A DNA stretch of 64,000 bases from Amoebidium appalachense. Its lineage: Eukaryota; Ichthyosporea. The notes below the pieces were generated by a model. That model worked only from the letters and a program-made list of their open reading frames with translations. It was not told the origin of the DNA and ran no database searches. A program made the translations under genes and the position numbers. This document shows positions 1-52,385 of the stretch, piece by piece (the first letter of the stretch is position 1; each line of letters begins with the position of its first letter). Where the stretch lies: the NCBI GenBank assembly GCA_963693365.1, contig CAVNZM010000013.1, forward strand, positions 2,542,001 to 2,606,000, given 5' to 3'.

Positions 1-47
1 AAAAAGCGAACACTCGCACAAGAGAAACCTTCCGTTTCTTTTGTCAG

Positions 48-166
48 TTTTTTCGAGGTGGAGATAAACTGAATGCGTACTACAATAGGTTCTTAGAAAA
101 CGTTCCAACTCTATCACATGAAACTCCATGCGAACCCAAAAACATACTCCCATCCAGTAAAAGCAG
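48..166 (+). CDS. Candidate internal exon, unknown protein
   Basis: The stretch is bounded by a good acceptor (pyrimidine-rich, ending TTTTGTCAG) and a GTGCCA donor. It reads open in phase 0 for 39 codons plus 2 nt, with ordinary amino-acid composition (FFRGGDKLNAYYNRFLENV at its start). I do not recognise the protein. It may be an upstream exon of the large plus-strand gene or the end of another gene running off the left edge. A possible next exon starts near 214 after TTTCTTTAG. What is seen is an open frame with splice sites; gene membership is inference. Confidence 0.42.
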
Positions 167-300
167 GTGCCAAGAGGAAAGTAATCTTAGACTTGCCTTT
201 CTTTAGCAACTCGGGGTGGCAGTACCACTGGTGTTCTTTCCTCCGTTGTTTCTTTGGAGATTGTCACTCCACTACCAGCCCTAGAATCAGTTCCTGAACT

Positions 301-1388
301 TACCCCCCCCCCCCCCCCCCCCCCCCCCCCACACACACACCCACACACACACACACCTCACCCCCCTTTCCCTTCCCCACACCTCCTTCTCCCAAGCACA
401 AAGACACATGCGCACATGCACACATGTACATATGATCACTGTAAGTATAGCCCCCCTCCCCCCCTCTCTATATGGTATATCTCCCCCCCCCCAACACCTC
501 CTCTCTCTTCTCCCCCCCCCCCCCCCCCCCCCCCACACACACACCCACACACCCCCACCCCCCCTCTCCCTCTATTCTATCTTCTATCTCTACCTCATTG
601 TATGAGGGGGAGGTAGCGGAGGGAACAGGGTGAAGAGGAGGAAGGGGGGGGGGAGGGGCCAGGGGGGGGCAGGGTACAAAGGCCAGACGACGGGATGGGA
701 TATGTGCCTAGCAACATAGTGTGTGTATGCGTTTAACGTGTGTGCGTGCTAATCCCTCCTGTTTGGTAGAGGGAAGATTGATAAAGAAGTATGCCTAGGC
801 ATGGGCTTCAAGGAGTTGGGGGGAGTCTTGGTTGTGTGTTTCCATCATTTCGTTTTCGTTTGCCTTGAAATAGGTCTCGGGGAGGGGGGAGGGGGGGGGG
901 GGAGGGGGGGGGTTTAGGAGGGAACGGGGAGGTGGGGGGTGGGGAGGGAAGAAGGGATCGAAGGGGAGGGGGGGGGGGGGGGGGAGGGGGAGAGGAGGAG
1001 TCTCTTGCCTGGGAAACATGGGTGGTGGGAGAACCACAGGAAAAGACGCGGTGGCAAGTTCTATGGAGCAGACTGTTAGTCAGAACAAGTAGCAAATAAA
1101 AAAGAACAAAATGCAAAATCAACACAGGTACAAAAACCCTTCCAAGCAAGAAACGTAACCTGTATATGGGATCTCAATTTTTTCGCTTGAGTTAGTCACT
1201 ATCCTCTCCTTGATTCATCAAGACCCAACTGGATGATGGGTATCCAGATTATTCCAAAAACACACGGGGATGGGGTAAGGGGGGGATTGGAGGGAGGGGT
1301 GGGGGTGAGAAAAGGAGGAGAAAATTTGACATTACAGTCTTCTAAGGGATCCAGTAGATAAAGCAATGTCCAATTCCTAGCCCCCCAC

Positions 1389-1434
<46 letters not shown>

Positions 1435-1501
1435 ACAAAAAAAAAGAAATAAAAATAAAAACGGAAAGAAAGAAAAGAAAAGAAAAGAAACTGAAGGGAA
1501 G

Positions 1502-1535
<34 letters not shown>

Positions 1536-1540
1536 CACCC
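301..1540. repeat. Poly-C, poly-G, CA and poly-A rich block
   Basis: C tracts lie around 303-330, 513-534 and 1381-1434, and G-rich tracts around 885-990. Short (CA)n runs and an A-run near 1502-1533 complete the block. The long open frames here translate to Pro, Gly or His-Thr runs and are not genes. No convincing exon was seen in this block. Confidence 0.8.
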
Positions 1541-1578
1541 AGCAAGCATACTGTAAAACCACCGACAGGCACACACAC

Positions 1579-1699
1579 CTGGGAGAGAATCAAACCCCTC
1601 AACATTTGCAAATACTTCAGGGGGAACATAGTCGAACTTCAGGGACGGTGGTGGGTACGGCACATCGTCATCACGGCCTAGCTGCCTGATCACACCCAC
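1579..1699 (-). CDS. Candidate exon of uncertain strand
   Basis: On the minus strand the segment is open, with an acceptor ending GAACACAG and a donor GTGTGT, and gives a Pro/Asp/Phe-containing peptide (core PPSLKFDYVPPEVF). On the plus strand two other frames are also open and plausible (one contains NICKYFRGNIVEL before a GTACGG donor). I cannot decide the strand by eye. It is recorded because the segment is clearly unlike the surrounding repeats. Confidence 0.25.
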
Positions 1700-1741
1700 C
1701 TGTGTTCGTGTCAAATACAGAAATAATTCCCGAAAATCTTT

Positions 1742-1885
1742 GCCCCCCCCCCCCCCCCCCCCTCCCTCCCCCCCCCCTCGTTCTCCCCCACCCCCCACCA
1801 CACACACCGACACACACACACACACCCCTAACCCCTCAGCTCCCCAAACACACGCACAGGCACCTAGTTCGCTTGTGTCCCCCCC

Positions 1886-1930
<45 letters not shown>
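1742..1930 (+). repeat. Poly-C tracts with short CA runs
   Basis: Two long C tracts (about 1742-1778 with T interruptions, and about 1886-1930) flank a short CA-rich stretch. From 1931 to 2400 the sequence is C-rich then G-rich low complexity with scattered TG/CA runs. No exon was supported there. Confidence 0.8.
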
Positions 1931-1933
<3 letters not shown>

Positions 1934-2418
1934 CCAACCCCACCCCCCTCTCCCCCGGCGGCCCCCAGTGCCCCGCCTTCTCTAACTCCAATCTGATGGT
2001 TACTTCCATGTTGTGGGCGCACGTTGTGTGTCTGTGCGCTCGTATGCTTGCCTATCCTCCCTATCACCTATGTGTACGTGCAAACATAGCAACATGCAAG
2101 TGATCGTCCCCAAACAATGCACAACTGACGCTAGGTGCAAAAGGGCGTGTGTACGTGTGCATGCTTGTGTGTGTATGTGTGTGTGCGCATGTGGAGAGGG
2201 AGGAGGAAAGGGGCAGGAGGGAGAGGGGTGGGGGGTGGGGTGGGGGAGGGGAGGGGGATGGTTGGGGGGCAAACTTGAGTGAAACGAGCATGGTGCGCGT
2301 GCAAAGATGTCTAAATGCTCTTGGTTCAGATTGAAACGAACAGTGATAAGAGTAGGGAAGAGCTACAGAACACAACACACACAAATGGGTGATGGTGGTG
2401 GTGATGACAGTGTGTGTA

Positions 2419-2419
<1 letters not shown>

Positions 2420-2514
<95 letters not shown>

Positions 2515-2552
2515 TGTGTGCGTGCATGCATGCGCGCACATGCGCGTGTGTC

Positions 2553-2623
<71 letters not shown>
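2420..2623 (+). repeat. (TG)n microsatellite, interrupted
   Basis: Two long TG runs (about 2421-2510 and 2553-2623) are separated by a TG/CG/CA alternating segment that includes GCGCGCACATGCGCG. The alternating purine-pyrimidine pattern favours Z-DNA. The segment 2640-2960 that follows is non-repetitive but shows no exon I can support. Confidence 0.9.
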
Positions 2624-2625
<2 letters not shown>

Positions 2626-3005
2626 CATGTGTGTGCCGGAGGAGGAGGGGAGAGGGGGAAGAGGGGAGATGGACTACTTACCAAATTTTCCTTGGGAAGA
2701 ACAGTGGTGGTAGAGGAGGCGAGAGTCCGCTGGGGCATGGATTTGGCCTTGGGAAATCCCCTGTGTCCAGATGGGAAAGATTTCAATCAGACAGGAACCT
2801 CTGTATCTCGATCAAGCAAAAATTGTCGGAAGAGTTGTTTCAGATAGAAAAGAGTTTCGCAAAAAAGTTGTTTCAATCGTTTCAATCAGACAGGGTGTCT
2901 CAGTCACGCCATGAACTTCAGCTAAACTAGAAATTTAAGGCTGACTACGTATTCCAGCCAGGGAAGGAATTTCAGTACATAATGAATTCAGATAGGTGTG
3001 TGTGT

Positions 3006-3008
<3 letters not shown>

Positions 3009-3080
<72 letters not shown>
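3009..3080 (+). repeat. (TG)n microsatellite
   Basis: About 36 TG dinucleotides, followed by a short mixed TG/CA segment and a G tract at 3110-3127. Confidence 0.9.
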
Positions 3081-3085
<5 letters not shown>

Positions 3086-3135
3086 GTGTGTGCACACGTT
3101 TGTGTGTTTGGGGGAGGGGGGGGGGGAGGACTCAC

Positions 3136-3491
3136 GCTGCAGCATTCTTCAATGGATTTGCAACGCTCGACACAACAACCATGCTCCTCGCCGGGCCCCC
3201 CCGCCCAATTGCATGCATAGGAATCACCTCCTTCCCCATTGATTGGCTACACACCGAGTTAAAGCGGCCACTTTCCACTCTTTCTGGAGCATGCTGTCCT
3301 TTTCCTTTTCCATATTGGTGATTTCCCTGGCCTTTTCCCTTTTCCGTGACATTTTCCTGCATTCTCCTGCTGTCAACATTGGTAATTCGTTGTTGGAAAT
3401 CGGTTTGAAAAGTGTCCCCCCCATCGAGAACCTCTTCCGACGAATCCAAATCTTCCCACTCATCTCCGTCCTTTTCTGCTGTGTCTGGCTC
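3136..3491 (-). CDS. Candidate exon, acidic then basic peptide; strand uncertain
   Basis: The minus strand reads open for 118 codons between an acceptor (CATCCACAG) and a GTGAGT donor. The peptide starts with an acidic stretch ([19 protein letters not shown]) and continues with a Lys/Gly/Gln-rich part. I recognise no domain. The plus strand is also open over much of the interval (containing [16 protein letters not shown]), so strand is not settled. The minus reading is slightly favoured because both splice sites are good and the frame is longest. Confidence 0.3.
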
Positions 3492-3751
3492 CTGTGGATG
3501 CATATGCATATGTTTTGCTGTGTTGTATTGAGGCAGAATATCAGAACCAAAACTGCTGCTGGCCAATAGGATTTGCAGACTTCATCGTGCGCTGGTACAT
3601 ATGGCCCCAGACACATGTATACATGTGTTTTATTGGGCGAAAGGGCAGGGGTGGTGGGTGGGAGGGTAGGGGAGATGTAGCAACATGGCACACAGACACA
3701 GTTGATGCTGACATCATGACTTGGTGGGGTCATAACTCGTGTCGAACATCC

Positions 3752-3784
<33 letters not shown>

Positions 3785-4130
3785 CGCCTTTCCTGGCCAC
3801 CCTCCCGGCCGCTGCCTCCCCCTACCCTTAAGTATACCTGTAAACAGTTGTAACCTCCCCCCTCCCCCCCCTCCCCCGGGGCTCCCTCCCCTGAAAACTT
3901 CAAGTTCTTTAACCAGAGAAGAAGGATTCGGTCATCACATCTTCGAGCCACCCTTATGGCCTACAACACATGGGGGGTGGGGGAAGGCGAGGGGGGGGGG
4001 GGATGGGAGGTTGCAAATAAAAGGGGAAAAGAAAAAAGAGGTATCCGACAAATATGTTTCAGAGCTGATGATGTGCAGTAAATTTCACCATCGCATTTGA
4101 TCACACCACGTGCACCTCACAGACACCTAC

Positions 4131-4206
4131 CACTGGTGGATGCGGCTATATGAGGCTCCTTGGCAGATGTTCTTGAATTAGCCTGCATGCTTGCGAAACC
4201 ATTTTG
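4131..4206 (-). CDS. Candidate short exon
   Basis: A 76-nt segment is bounded on the minus strand by CCCCCAG and a GTAGGT donor. It reads Ser/Ala-rich (SMQANSRTSAKEPHIAAS) in one frame. The product is unknown. It may belong with the other minus-strand candidates between 1.5 and 5.2 kb, but phases between them were not all reconciled. Confidence 0.25.
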
Positions 4207-4213
4207 CTGGGGG

Positions 4214-4245
<32 letters not shown>

Positions 4246-4807
4246 AAAGGAGACGAAGAGACAAAGGAGAATTAGAAAGGATGCAATAAGAAAACACAGT
4301 GGACCAAAAAAAGAAAAACACACCTCAAAGAGAAAGGACAAGAACAAAAGAACAAAAAGAACGATGACTCGTGGTCAGTTTCCAAGCCTATTGTTTTGAA
4401 TAACCTTTCGACACAGCAATTAATATCAAAACCGGAGCCCATGATCAAAATGTGTGCGGCTCAGCATGTGCTAATTTAATACCTTGCACACAGAGTCTCC
4501 CCCCCCCCCCCCCCCCCCCCTCCCCCCCCTCTCCCTCTGCCTCTTCCCCCCCCCCCCAGCCCCCTCCCCCCTCCAAACACACACACACACACCAGTAGTT
4601 CAAGGGCTCATGTAACCCATTCATGTCAAAAGTGAGCACGGTCTGCTGCATGTTGTTCAACCTTAGTGGAGAGTTGATTTGATTCTCAAGCTTTTACGAC
4701 CCTCAAGGTGCATTTTGTAGATTCTGTGAGGCATATGTGGCGCGGTTGCGTGATCACGTGGTCTAAGAGAATGTGTGCTTGTGTGTGCTTGTATGTGCCT
4801 GTGTGTG

Positions 4808-4973
<166 letters not shown>

Positions 4974-5049
4974 CTGGGTGCACGGAGTGTGGGTTGCTGT
5001 CCGCCCTGTGTGTGCCGGTGTGTACGAACATGTCCTTTAGCTCACTTAC

Positions 5050-5124
5050 TGTTTCTTCAGCAAGACGACTGGTGGACGAAAGTGGTGCGAGTTCTTCCTT
5101 CTCACTGAACAAGTAATTCATACC
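5050..5124 (-). CDS. Candidate 75-nt exon (either strand possible)
   Basis: On the minus strand there is a very good acceptor (TTGGTTTCACAG) and a GTAAGTGAG donor around exactly 25 codons, containing NYLFSEKEELAPLSSTSRLA. On the plus strand the overlapping segment starting near 5061 follows an equally good acceptor (ACTGTTTCTTCAG) and ends at a GTAATT donor, giving RKWCEFFLLTEQ. Only one is likely real. The plus reading would fit the gene that clearly occupies this strand further right. Confidence 0.3.
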
Positions 5125-5255
5125 CTGTGAAACCAAGGCACCATGTTAAAACATGTAAGCCCATCACGCTTTGATTTGCAGTTCCCAACTCTAGAGCTCC
5201 GCTACCAAATTCCCACGCTGGTTGTGGATCCTGTTAATTAATGCAATATCCGCAG

Positions 5256-7098
5256 TTCCACCGTGTGAATGTGATAAACTGAAGAAGCTACGAGAGGAGC
5301 TTGAACAGAAAAGTCCAGCAAAATGTGATCCATACGTAAGCGGTAATGTTCAGCTCCCTGATGTACCAAAAGGAAGAAAGGATTGCGGGCATTGGAACGA
5401 AGTCTGAAATATTGCCGGCCATGATGTGGGTGGGAATAATCTAACGAGGAGAGCACGCCTATTGAAAGGAGGATAGATAGAGGGAGCTATGGCTAAATAA
5501 AACGGAAAAGAAAAGCGAGAAAGCAAACAACCAACAAAGAGCTCGTTTTCTTGTGTGTGAGACAAGGATATGCAACTGTGATGCAGTGTACATGTTAACG
5601 GAGACTTCGGGATAACGGAGAGAAAGAAGGTTTTACTAACCAGTTCTTCCTCTGGTTCCTTGTCTTTTCTGCGCTTGCCTGAGAAAGGTGTAAGATTAGT
5701 GAACTTGAGCCTCGGTAGGACTATTGTAAAGAATGAAAAATGAGCACAATATTGTGTCCAAGGAATTGAGGTTATTAGCGAGTGCATTGGTAGCAGCATC
5801 TAAGTGCATGCGCGCGTAGAATTACGTGCACGTATAAATATGAAGGTGCATATGCACCTGATGTGCTCTAAAATACATTCCATCCATCTTATCTGTCTCC
5901 TTGAAAAATATGCTAGTGCCTTGCAATGGATGTTTATGTTTATGTAGTTCACGGGAAAAAGCCACCCGTCCATGATCCCGCCAAACCGTTCCCTTTGTGC
6001 ATCATGCCCGCACAGTGTGGAAAAAGTTCTTGCAACCTACCCATTTTTCAACATGGAGGTATATCGGTCTTATTCCGCACATGTTCAATCCGCGGCCGCT
6101 TCCCCTTCATTTTTCTGGTTTCCCGTTTGCACCGTACGTACGCGTGCGGCGTGCCAATGCTTCAAAGTTCAAACCAGTCCCAAAATAAACAGGGTGCTAA
6201 ATCAGCCAATCAAATGACGCCAGGACTATTAAAGATTTCATCGGTGTGTCATGTTCTGGGTGTGTCATAGTCATGATTGTTGTTGGTGTTGCTACAGAAT
6301 GTAATAAGAGCCATATTTCCCCGCAGAATGAGCATAAGTGGACAGCAGCAAAAATAAATAAGTTTTGCATGGTTTTGGTGGCGATAAAGACGCTCACAAG
6401 TCTGGACAGCAACGGGAAGGTAAAGGAAACCTTTAACTAGTGGCTCATCTTTTGGTGCACGCTAAGCCAATCGAAATAACGTTTAGTATTGGAATTCACC
6501 ATATTTAGGTATTGTTGTTAAAGCCACTCTTCTGTTTATCTCGCCCGGGGTCTGTTTGCCTATTGTACAGTGTGCTGGGTGGTGCAAGCGGCCTGGGCAA
6601 ACAAACCATTGAGGATCATTGATGAAGAAAAAGGAGAAAAGGATTGCGATACGCACTTATCTGTTCATGAGTGATACACCCAGAAACACACTTAGTGTTT
6701 TTATCAGTCAGTGATGTGGCTAGAAGGAAGAAAGTAACTTAGGCGTTGATCCTGTTCTGCTCCTTGATCCCGTCTTCCCGTATCTTTTGCTCAAATACAA
6801 GGGCGGCATCCCTATAAAAAAAGAGCTGTGTGAAATTGCAGCTCGTGCGTGTTCTCGATCACGGCTGTATGTTCCGGGGAAAAGAGCCAAGCCATGGTGT
6901 CTGAGATAATATAACATACCATACAGTATAGAAATATTAACATTGAACTCCATTGCCAATTACAAGGGGAGGCGAATATGAGGTCTGGAAAATGGGCGAA
7001 CTTACAGGTGTGTGAGACCTTGCTCCTTTGAGAAGTTTGCCTCGATCTGTGCTTCTGCGCAAACAACTCCTACCAAGATCCCCACATATAAAACAAAC
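5256..7098 (+). CDS. Probable 5' exons of the C2-C1-C2-helical gene
   Basis: Five exons join with compatible phases: 5256-5335, 5948-6058, 6327-6419, 6724-6896 and 7008-7098. All have GT donors (GTAAGC, GTATAT, GTAAAG, GTGTCT, GTGTCT) and AG acceptors. Joined they give about 149 codons without a stop. The first exon is coiled-coil-like (CDKLKKLREELEQKSPAKC). The fourth encodes FPYLLLKYKGGIPIKKELC followed by a basic stretch. I recognise no domain, and no start codon was identified. The link from 7098 (phase 0) to the next clear exon at 7445 (needs phase 1) is missing an exon I could not find. Minus-strand exon calls over 6739-6811 and 7006-7069 were judged shadows. Confidence 0.5.
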
Positions 7099-7444
7099 GT
7101 GTCTCCCCCCCCCTCCCCTCCCCCCCCCCCCCCCCCCCCTCCCCCCCCCTCCCCCCCCCTCCCCCTCCCCTCCCTCTCCCCTCTCCCTCTTGTCCGGTCC
7201 ACCAGCTGTTCCAGACCAGCAAAACTTCCACACAACCGTCTACACAACGAGCATAAAATCTGCTCATAGACTGAACAGTCTCATGTTTTAGAAAACGATA
7301 GGCCACTGTCTACCTTTTCCGTTGTTTGTGGCATTCTGGTTTAGACCTTGTGAAGTGAGGGTCCGTTAGAATGCCTGGAAATGAGCAAACGTTGTAACAA
7401 GCGCATGTCCGTGCTGGAATGAAATTTGGTCTTCTATAATGCAG

Positions 7445-42221
<34,777 letters not shown>

Positions 42222-42276
42222 CACGTGCACACACACACACACGTATGCACACGTGAGTGCGCACGTACACACACGC

Positions 42277-42353
<77 letters not shown>

Positions 42354-42777
42354 GCATAATCACGTACAGACTCGTCAATAGGCACACACACGTGTATGGA
42401 GGTTGGTATAAACGGTAAGGCTTGCACGCACGCGCATGGACCTTGGTATAAATACGTACATGTGCCTCAATAGATAAGCACGCATTGGAGCTTTATGAAT
42501 TTGTACAAACACGTACATTTAAGTGCTGTACAAACAGGCACACGTACCAGCACACGAGCAGATGCAGATACACACGCGCCATACATGCATGGCATCATCA
42601 GGTGCACACGTCTTGGACCTTGCACAGGTGCTTAGCTTGCAGTCTTGCGGGAGCTACCTTAAAAAATTTCATGTGTTTTTTTGGCAAAAAAAACACACCC
42701 GTAAAGCCTAAAATACATATGGAATGTGATCTTACAGCCAACGTTGAATATTTCGTGGGTCTGTAAATGCATGGGCA

Positions 42778-42826
<49 letters not shown>

Positions 42827-44702
42827 CACAGCTACGTGCGCTCGGTCGGTTAGAAGCTATAGGTTTCTAAAAATGTCAGTATGAGCTCATTAATGGATTT
42901 GGCTCTTTAAGTTATCGTCTAGATTGGAGACGACCGTGTATTTTTGTTAAGCTTAGTGCGGATTGTGACGGAAGAGGGATTGAACAGTAAATTGGTAATA
43001 TATTCTTTTAGTGCCGACGGTTGAGGTAGCAGATTGCTTAAGTGTATTACGTTAACTTAATGGGAGAGGCCTTGCTATTCAGGTGGTTTAATTGTAGATC
43101 TCTTTAGTGCCATTCATGGATATAATGGCGTGGCTAAAATGGTGAAAACGGTGTAGGAATCATTAAATGCACCCAGGAAAGAAGACCTAAACACTACCTC
43201 GGGACTTGATATGGACGTTTGTTGTCACCACACAGTCTTGATTATATTCAAATTTAGCGGTACTTTAAAAAAGGGGTTACCTATATCATGAGGGGTTGCT
43301 GGGTTCCATTAAGCTGCCTCGGTTGGAGCTAGCGGTACCGGGAAAGTGTGGTGCTGTAGGCACTGAATTTATGAGACGTATAGAAATAAAAAGACAGCGG
43401 TTACATGTACATGCACCGTGTGTGTATCTGCGCGTTTCCACGGTGTCACGCTTGCAAGTGACTTTGGGACGGCGTGCAGCCATGTACATGTATGACATGT
43501 GTGAAGATGTGCGCTCTACGGGTGGGGTGGATAGGGGTAAAGTATTCTAGCTAGAAGAATACACACACACCCAGCCCCCTCGGGGCGGATGGTGGCCGCC
43601 ATGATGCCTGGCGCATAGTGGGCCAGGGTGGGTGGGTAGGGGGTGGGAGGGGTGGTGCAACAGTGCATGCGTGGTGGTGTGGGGGAGGGGGGGGGAAACA
43701 AAAATGAATGTATCTGGTGCCGCGGCAGTTGTATCATTGCAGCGTGCATGGCTGGCGTGCGCGTGTACAGTACATACATGCATTAAGGATCCGTGGGGAA
43801 TAGGGCCCTGATCGAATACAGTATGCACATGTATAGCTCCCATGCATGTTGTGTTTCCGCGCGTGCTTGTGTTTTTGACGATGTGTGTGCACGTGTGTGT
43901 GAGTGTGTGTGTGTGCGTGTGTGTGACGCTGTGCGTGTGCGTGTGCGTCTGTATGCATGTGTGCGTGTTGTCGGGTGGGTGCCACGGTGGTATGCCCCGC
44001 CTTCCCGCATATTCGTACAGACCAGGTGACAGAGACAATAAGGTGGCATGGAAGGTCAATTTCTGGTGTTCACAAACCACCACCACATATATGTCAGTCG
44101 TCGCAAAACGGACTGCCATTTTCTTCGTTGGCTCACCATACTGCGTATCGTCTTTTTATTTGCCTGTGATTCAACCGTCTTATATGCAACACACGGAAAG
44201 AGGAGGTGCACGTGGTGTGCTCCTATATATGCCTGACGATGGACAAAAACATGATATATGGCAAAAAGTTTGGGTTGTAAATGCAGAAACGAAATCAACG
44301 AATCAAAAAAAAAAAAAAAAGAAAGAAGGCAACCCCGCACTCTTTAACCAAGTTACCGTAGGAGGAAAACAAGCACACAACACACCGTTGCGTGCCTGGA
44401 TCGACGCATGGAACCGATTGAGCAAAAACATTTAACCAAACTCTACCCCTATCAATCAGCTCCGATTATATTTCCGACACATTCCTTCTCCCTTTAAATT
44501 TAATTCTCTTCGCAATACCTTACTTGGGCTCAACTTCAAGAACAAACCACTAACCCAAGCCCTCCCTCCCCTCAATACTTCACATGAAAATTATTTCGTG
44601 TAACCCCTTAAAATCTTTAACCTCCCTCCTTCACTTCACTTCACCACTACTTCGAGGACACCCCTTGAACCCAACTCTCCCTCGATAAATTCACAGATAA
44701 CC
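42222..44702. other. Interval between the large gene and AP1S
   Basis: It contains an AC run, a poly-T run (42783-42823), unique sequence and a TG/CA-rich part near 43880-43980. A 148-codon plus-strand open frame from about 43990 to 44435 (with PDDGQKHDIWQKVWVVNAET and a Lys run from poly-A) is not low complexity but has no recognisable domain. It may be a decayed mobile element. The two genes converge here, so both 3' ends fall in or beside this interval. Confidence 0.5.
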
Positions 44703-49370
<4,668 letters not shown>

Positions 49371-50060
49371 TTTCGAATCTTACGCCTGCTATCCGACGAA
49401 ATCAAACTGAAAAAAGGAGAGTTTCTTTTAAAATCGATACCACCCGTGTTCACCAATCGATACCACCCGTGTTCACCGTAAGACTTTCAGACTATCCAGA
49501 TGGGTGCATGTCTTTCAACATGCCCTTGCAATTAGTTGGAACAGGTGATAGGCCCACTTATTTTCTAGCTAATAAAAAAAAAACCTAACTTCAGCCACCA
49601 CTACTAAAATAAGTCCGGAGTCTAATTCTTTTTCAACAGATCATGTTTTCGGGCGAACTCCGCAGACAGCTTTGGCATGACACCTGGAAAACTGAGTTGG
49701 TGCGATTGATCGACTGTCGACTGAGCCAAACTTTTTGGTTGTGAGGGTCCCAGTGGGGGTTTATTAATTTACAGAAATTACACAACAGCATTGCAGGGGC
49801 AAAATCGGCCTTGCGCCAAAAATGGCTGAGCCTTCAGAGGTGAAAGCCCAAATGCGTCCGAATTTATGCATGAGTCTGAAATATAATATAATTGGGGTTC
49901 ATAAGCTATTATCGCTTGAAGCCCAAACATTCCATGTAGTCTAAATCATGTCCTAGTCTTATATTTTATCCCTAGTGACGCAGTTTTTTTCACAAACCCG
50001 CGGGGACGTCCGGGCCTCAGCATAGCTGGACGTAACTCATATTGTAGGTTTGCCCATGTA
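49371..50060. promoter_or_regulatory. Region upstream of AP1S
   Basis: This should hold the AP1S promoter. It is unusually free of simple repeats. It contains a 22-23 bp direct duplication of ATCGATACCACCCGTGTTCA (49432-49477). No TATA box at a convincing position was seen. Confidence 0.35.
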
Positions 50061-51420
50061 ATACATATATGCAACACCTTCATTACATAGTATCTCAAAT
50101 GCCATCACTCCTTCCCTTCTCCTCCCGTTCCCCCCTTCTCTCACTCGAGTCTCCCAGCCCAGAGACATTCTCACTTTCTAGGCTCACTCAGAACCATCTA
50201 GCCCTCTCTCTTTCTTGCTGCTTCCCCCCCCCTCCCCCCCCCTCCCCCCCCCCCCCCCCCCACTTTCCTCCCCCTCCCCCCCCCCCCCCACTTCTCTCCG
50301 ACGCGCGCACTCTATCTCCTTCTCCCCCCTCTATCTCTCTCACTCTTCTTAGCTATAAAGGTTGTGAGTGTGTGTTGTCTGTCTGTCTTTCTGGTCATCT
50401 GTTTTTCTGTCGCTTCTTCCCACCTGCCTCTAGATCCTTCCTCATCGCCCTGTCTTTTACACTCGCTTTATCGGGTGCAGCCTGTACCTCTCAGTGCCGA
50501 TTCCGTTCACGTGTCCACTTATTGTTTGCCGTGGCCATGGTTACACCGGATATATCTAGGTGTCGCAAGTATACCGAGGGCATCTGCTTGTGCAATGTGC
50601 TGACTGTGATTGCACACTTGTACCAACTTAGTAACCGGTCTGTGGCACCATCTAAACCGCCCACCTTCAGAGGATGTATGTACCCCGTTGACGTTGGTAG
50701 GATTCGAAGGGGGGGGGGGGGGGGGGAGAGGGGTTTTTTTCTTTTTCTTTTTTTTTTCTCCTTCGGGGAAGGGGGGGGGGGGGGGGGGGGGGGGGCTTTC
50801 AACTTATGCTTAGTCGCTGCCCTATCATTCAATTTGGAATCATAGCCTCAGGGTGTACATGGGTTGCTCTTTTATTAGTATATCATACCGAAAACCCGAA
50901 ACGCGTCGACCAAGGGGTTGCGCAAAGGTAATGCTGTGTAGATAGGTGGTGTGAATCATACTTTAATACTAGTAGAATCACTCTGAAGAACTGAACGACA
51001 AAGTGTAAGGTGCACTTGTCACCCACGAGGGTATTAATGATCCTGAGGGGTAAAGGGGGAACGTGTGTACATGTGTGTGTCTGTGCGTGTTCACACGATG
51101 TACGTGTGGGTATGCAAGTGTGTGCGTGTCTGTTTGCATGCAAGTAGGCCGTGTGTTTGAATGTGCATGCACGTGTGCGTGTGTGTGCGTTCGTGCGTGT
51201 GTGTGTTCGTGCGAGTGTGTGTGTGCATGCACAGTGTGTGCAGTGTGTGTGCGTGTGTGTCTGTCGGCTTGTGTTGGTGCGCGTTCGAGTACGTATGTCA
51301 CGCGTGTTTGTGTGCACACACAAGCACAACTACGTCCGCTTGCCTGCGTGTGTAAGTGTAGCCGTGTGGCCGGGTAGGGGGGGTGGGGGTGGGGCGGGGG
51401 GAGGGGAGGATATGATATCG
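50061..51420. other. Intergenic, C-rich, with an unresolved open segment
   Basis: C tracts lie near 50226-50290. The part 50470-50710 is open on both strands (plus: LCNVLTVIAHLYQLSNRSVA; minus: HPLKVGGLDGATDRLLSWYK) and could be an exon or transposon remnant; I cannot assign it. The rest is G tracts and TG-rich sequence with nothing further. Confidence 0.4.
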
Positions 51421-51460
51421 TGTGCGTGGTGGTGTTAAGAACTTCTGTGTAAGTGTGTGT

Positions 51461-51461
<1 letters not shown>

Positions 51462-51491
<30 letters not shown>

Positions 51492-51589
51492 GAGGGGGGG
51501 GGGGGGGAGAAGAGAGAGGGAGAGAGGGGGAGAGAGAGAGAGAAAGTAAAAGAGAAGAAGAGAGAGGGGGGGGGGGGAGGGGGGCGGAA

Positions 51590-51621
<32 letters not shown>

Positions 51622-51641
51622 GAGAGCGAGAAAGAGAGGGA

Positions 51642-51738
<97 letters not shown>

Positions 51739-51845
51739 GGGAGGGGGGGACGGGGGGGGGGGGGGAGAGGGGGGAGAGAGGGAGAGAGAGGGAGGGAGAG
51801 CGAGAGGCGGGGGGGGAAGGGGCGGGGGGGAGGAAGGAGAGAGAG
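51462..51845 (+). repeat. Poly-G and (GA)n block
   Basis: G tracts and a ~90-bp GA run (51647-51735). The single-copy part 51850-52385 after it shows no gene I can support. Confidence 0.9.
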
Positions 51846-52385
51846 ATATATATATTATTGCTTCAGGTGCACTAAGGCCGTGATAGTAACGGGTCCGGCC
51901 GGGCCCCGCGGGGGCCGGGGCACTGCGCCATGCATGACATAAGTGAGTCAGGTGACGGCCGTGCTAATCACCCTAGATCTTTCCGCCGAACCGTCAACCC
52001 AATGGCAAAGCGGCTGCTTGTGAAACCATCCAATCATTTACTTCCACAAATCATATCTCTCCCTGGTGTCTGCCTGTTGAACAGCTCAGAGCTGCTGAGC
52101 CCGACGGATGTGCACCAGCACAACCGCTGCTTAATTCAAGAGCTATGGGTTACCTGCTTTATATGTTTAACCAAAAACGTTAATTGCTTTCCTCACAATT
52201 CTTTAGATACAGAGAGAAAATAATAAGCAGTTTGCTACTTGTTTCATTTGCTTGCCAGATTTCGACTTTGGGTCACCAAATACATTACAGTATTTCCATT
52301 CCTCCCCCGCCCTCCCCCTTTTAATCATTTCATTATTTTTTAATAAATTGGACAACATACAGCTTCTTTCTTATCTGTTCATGAC

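Noticed and set aside
2782-2905. Repeated TTTCAATCAGACAGG motif
   Set aside because: Two short matches only, too little to define a repeat or exon.
6739-7069. Two minus-strand exons (6811-6739 and 7069-7006) that join in phase and end in TAA
   Set aside because: The plus strand over the same bases gives longer exons (6724-6896, 7008-7098) that also join in phase with three further upstream exons. The minus calls are most likely shadows.
43842-44435. 197-codon plus-strand open frame
   Set aside because: The first third is TG-repeat translation and it includes a poly-A Lys run. The remainder has no recognisable domain or splice support. It is kept only as a note in the interval description.
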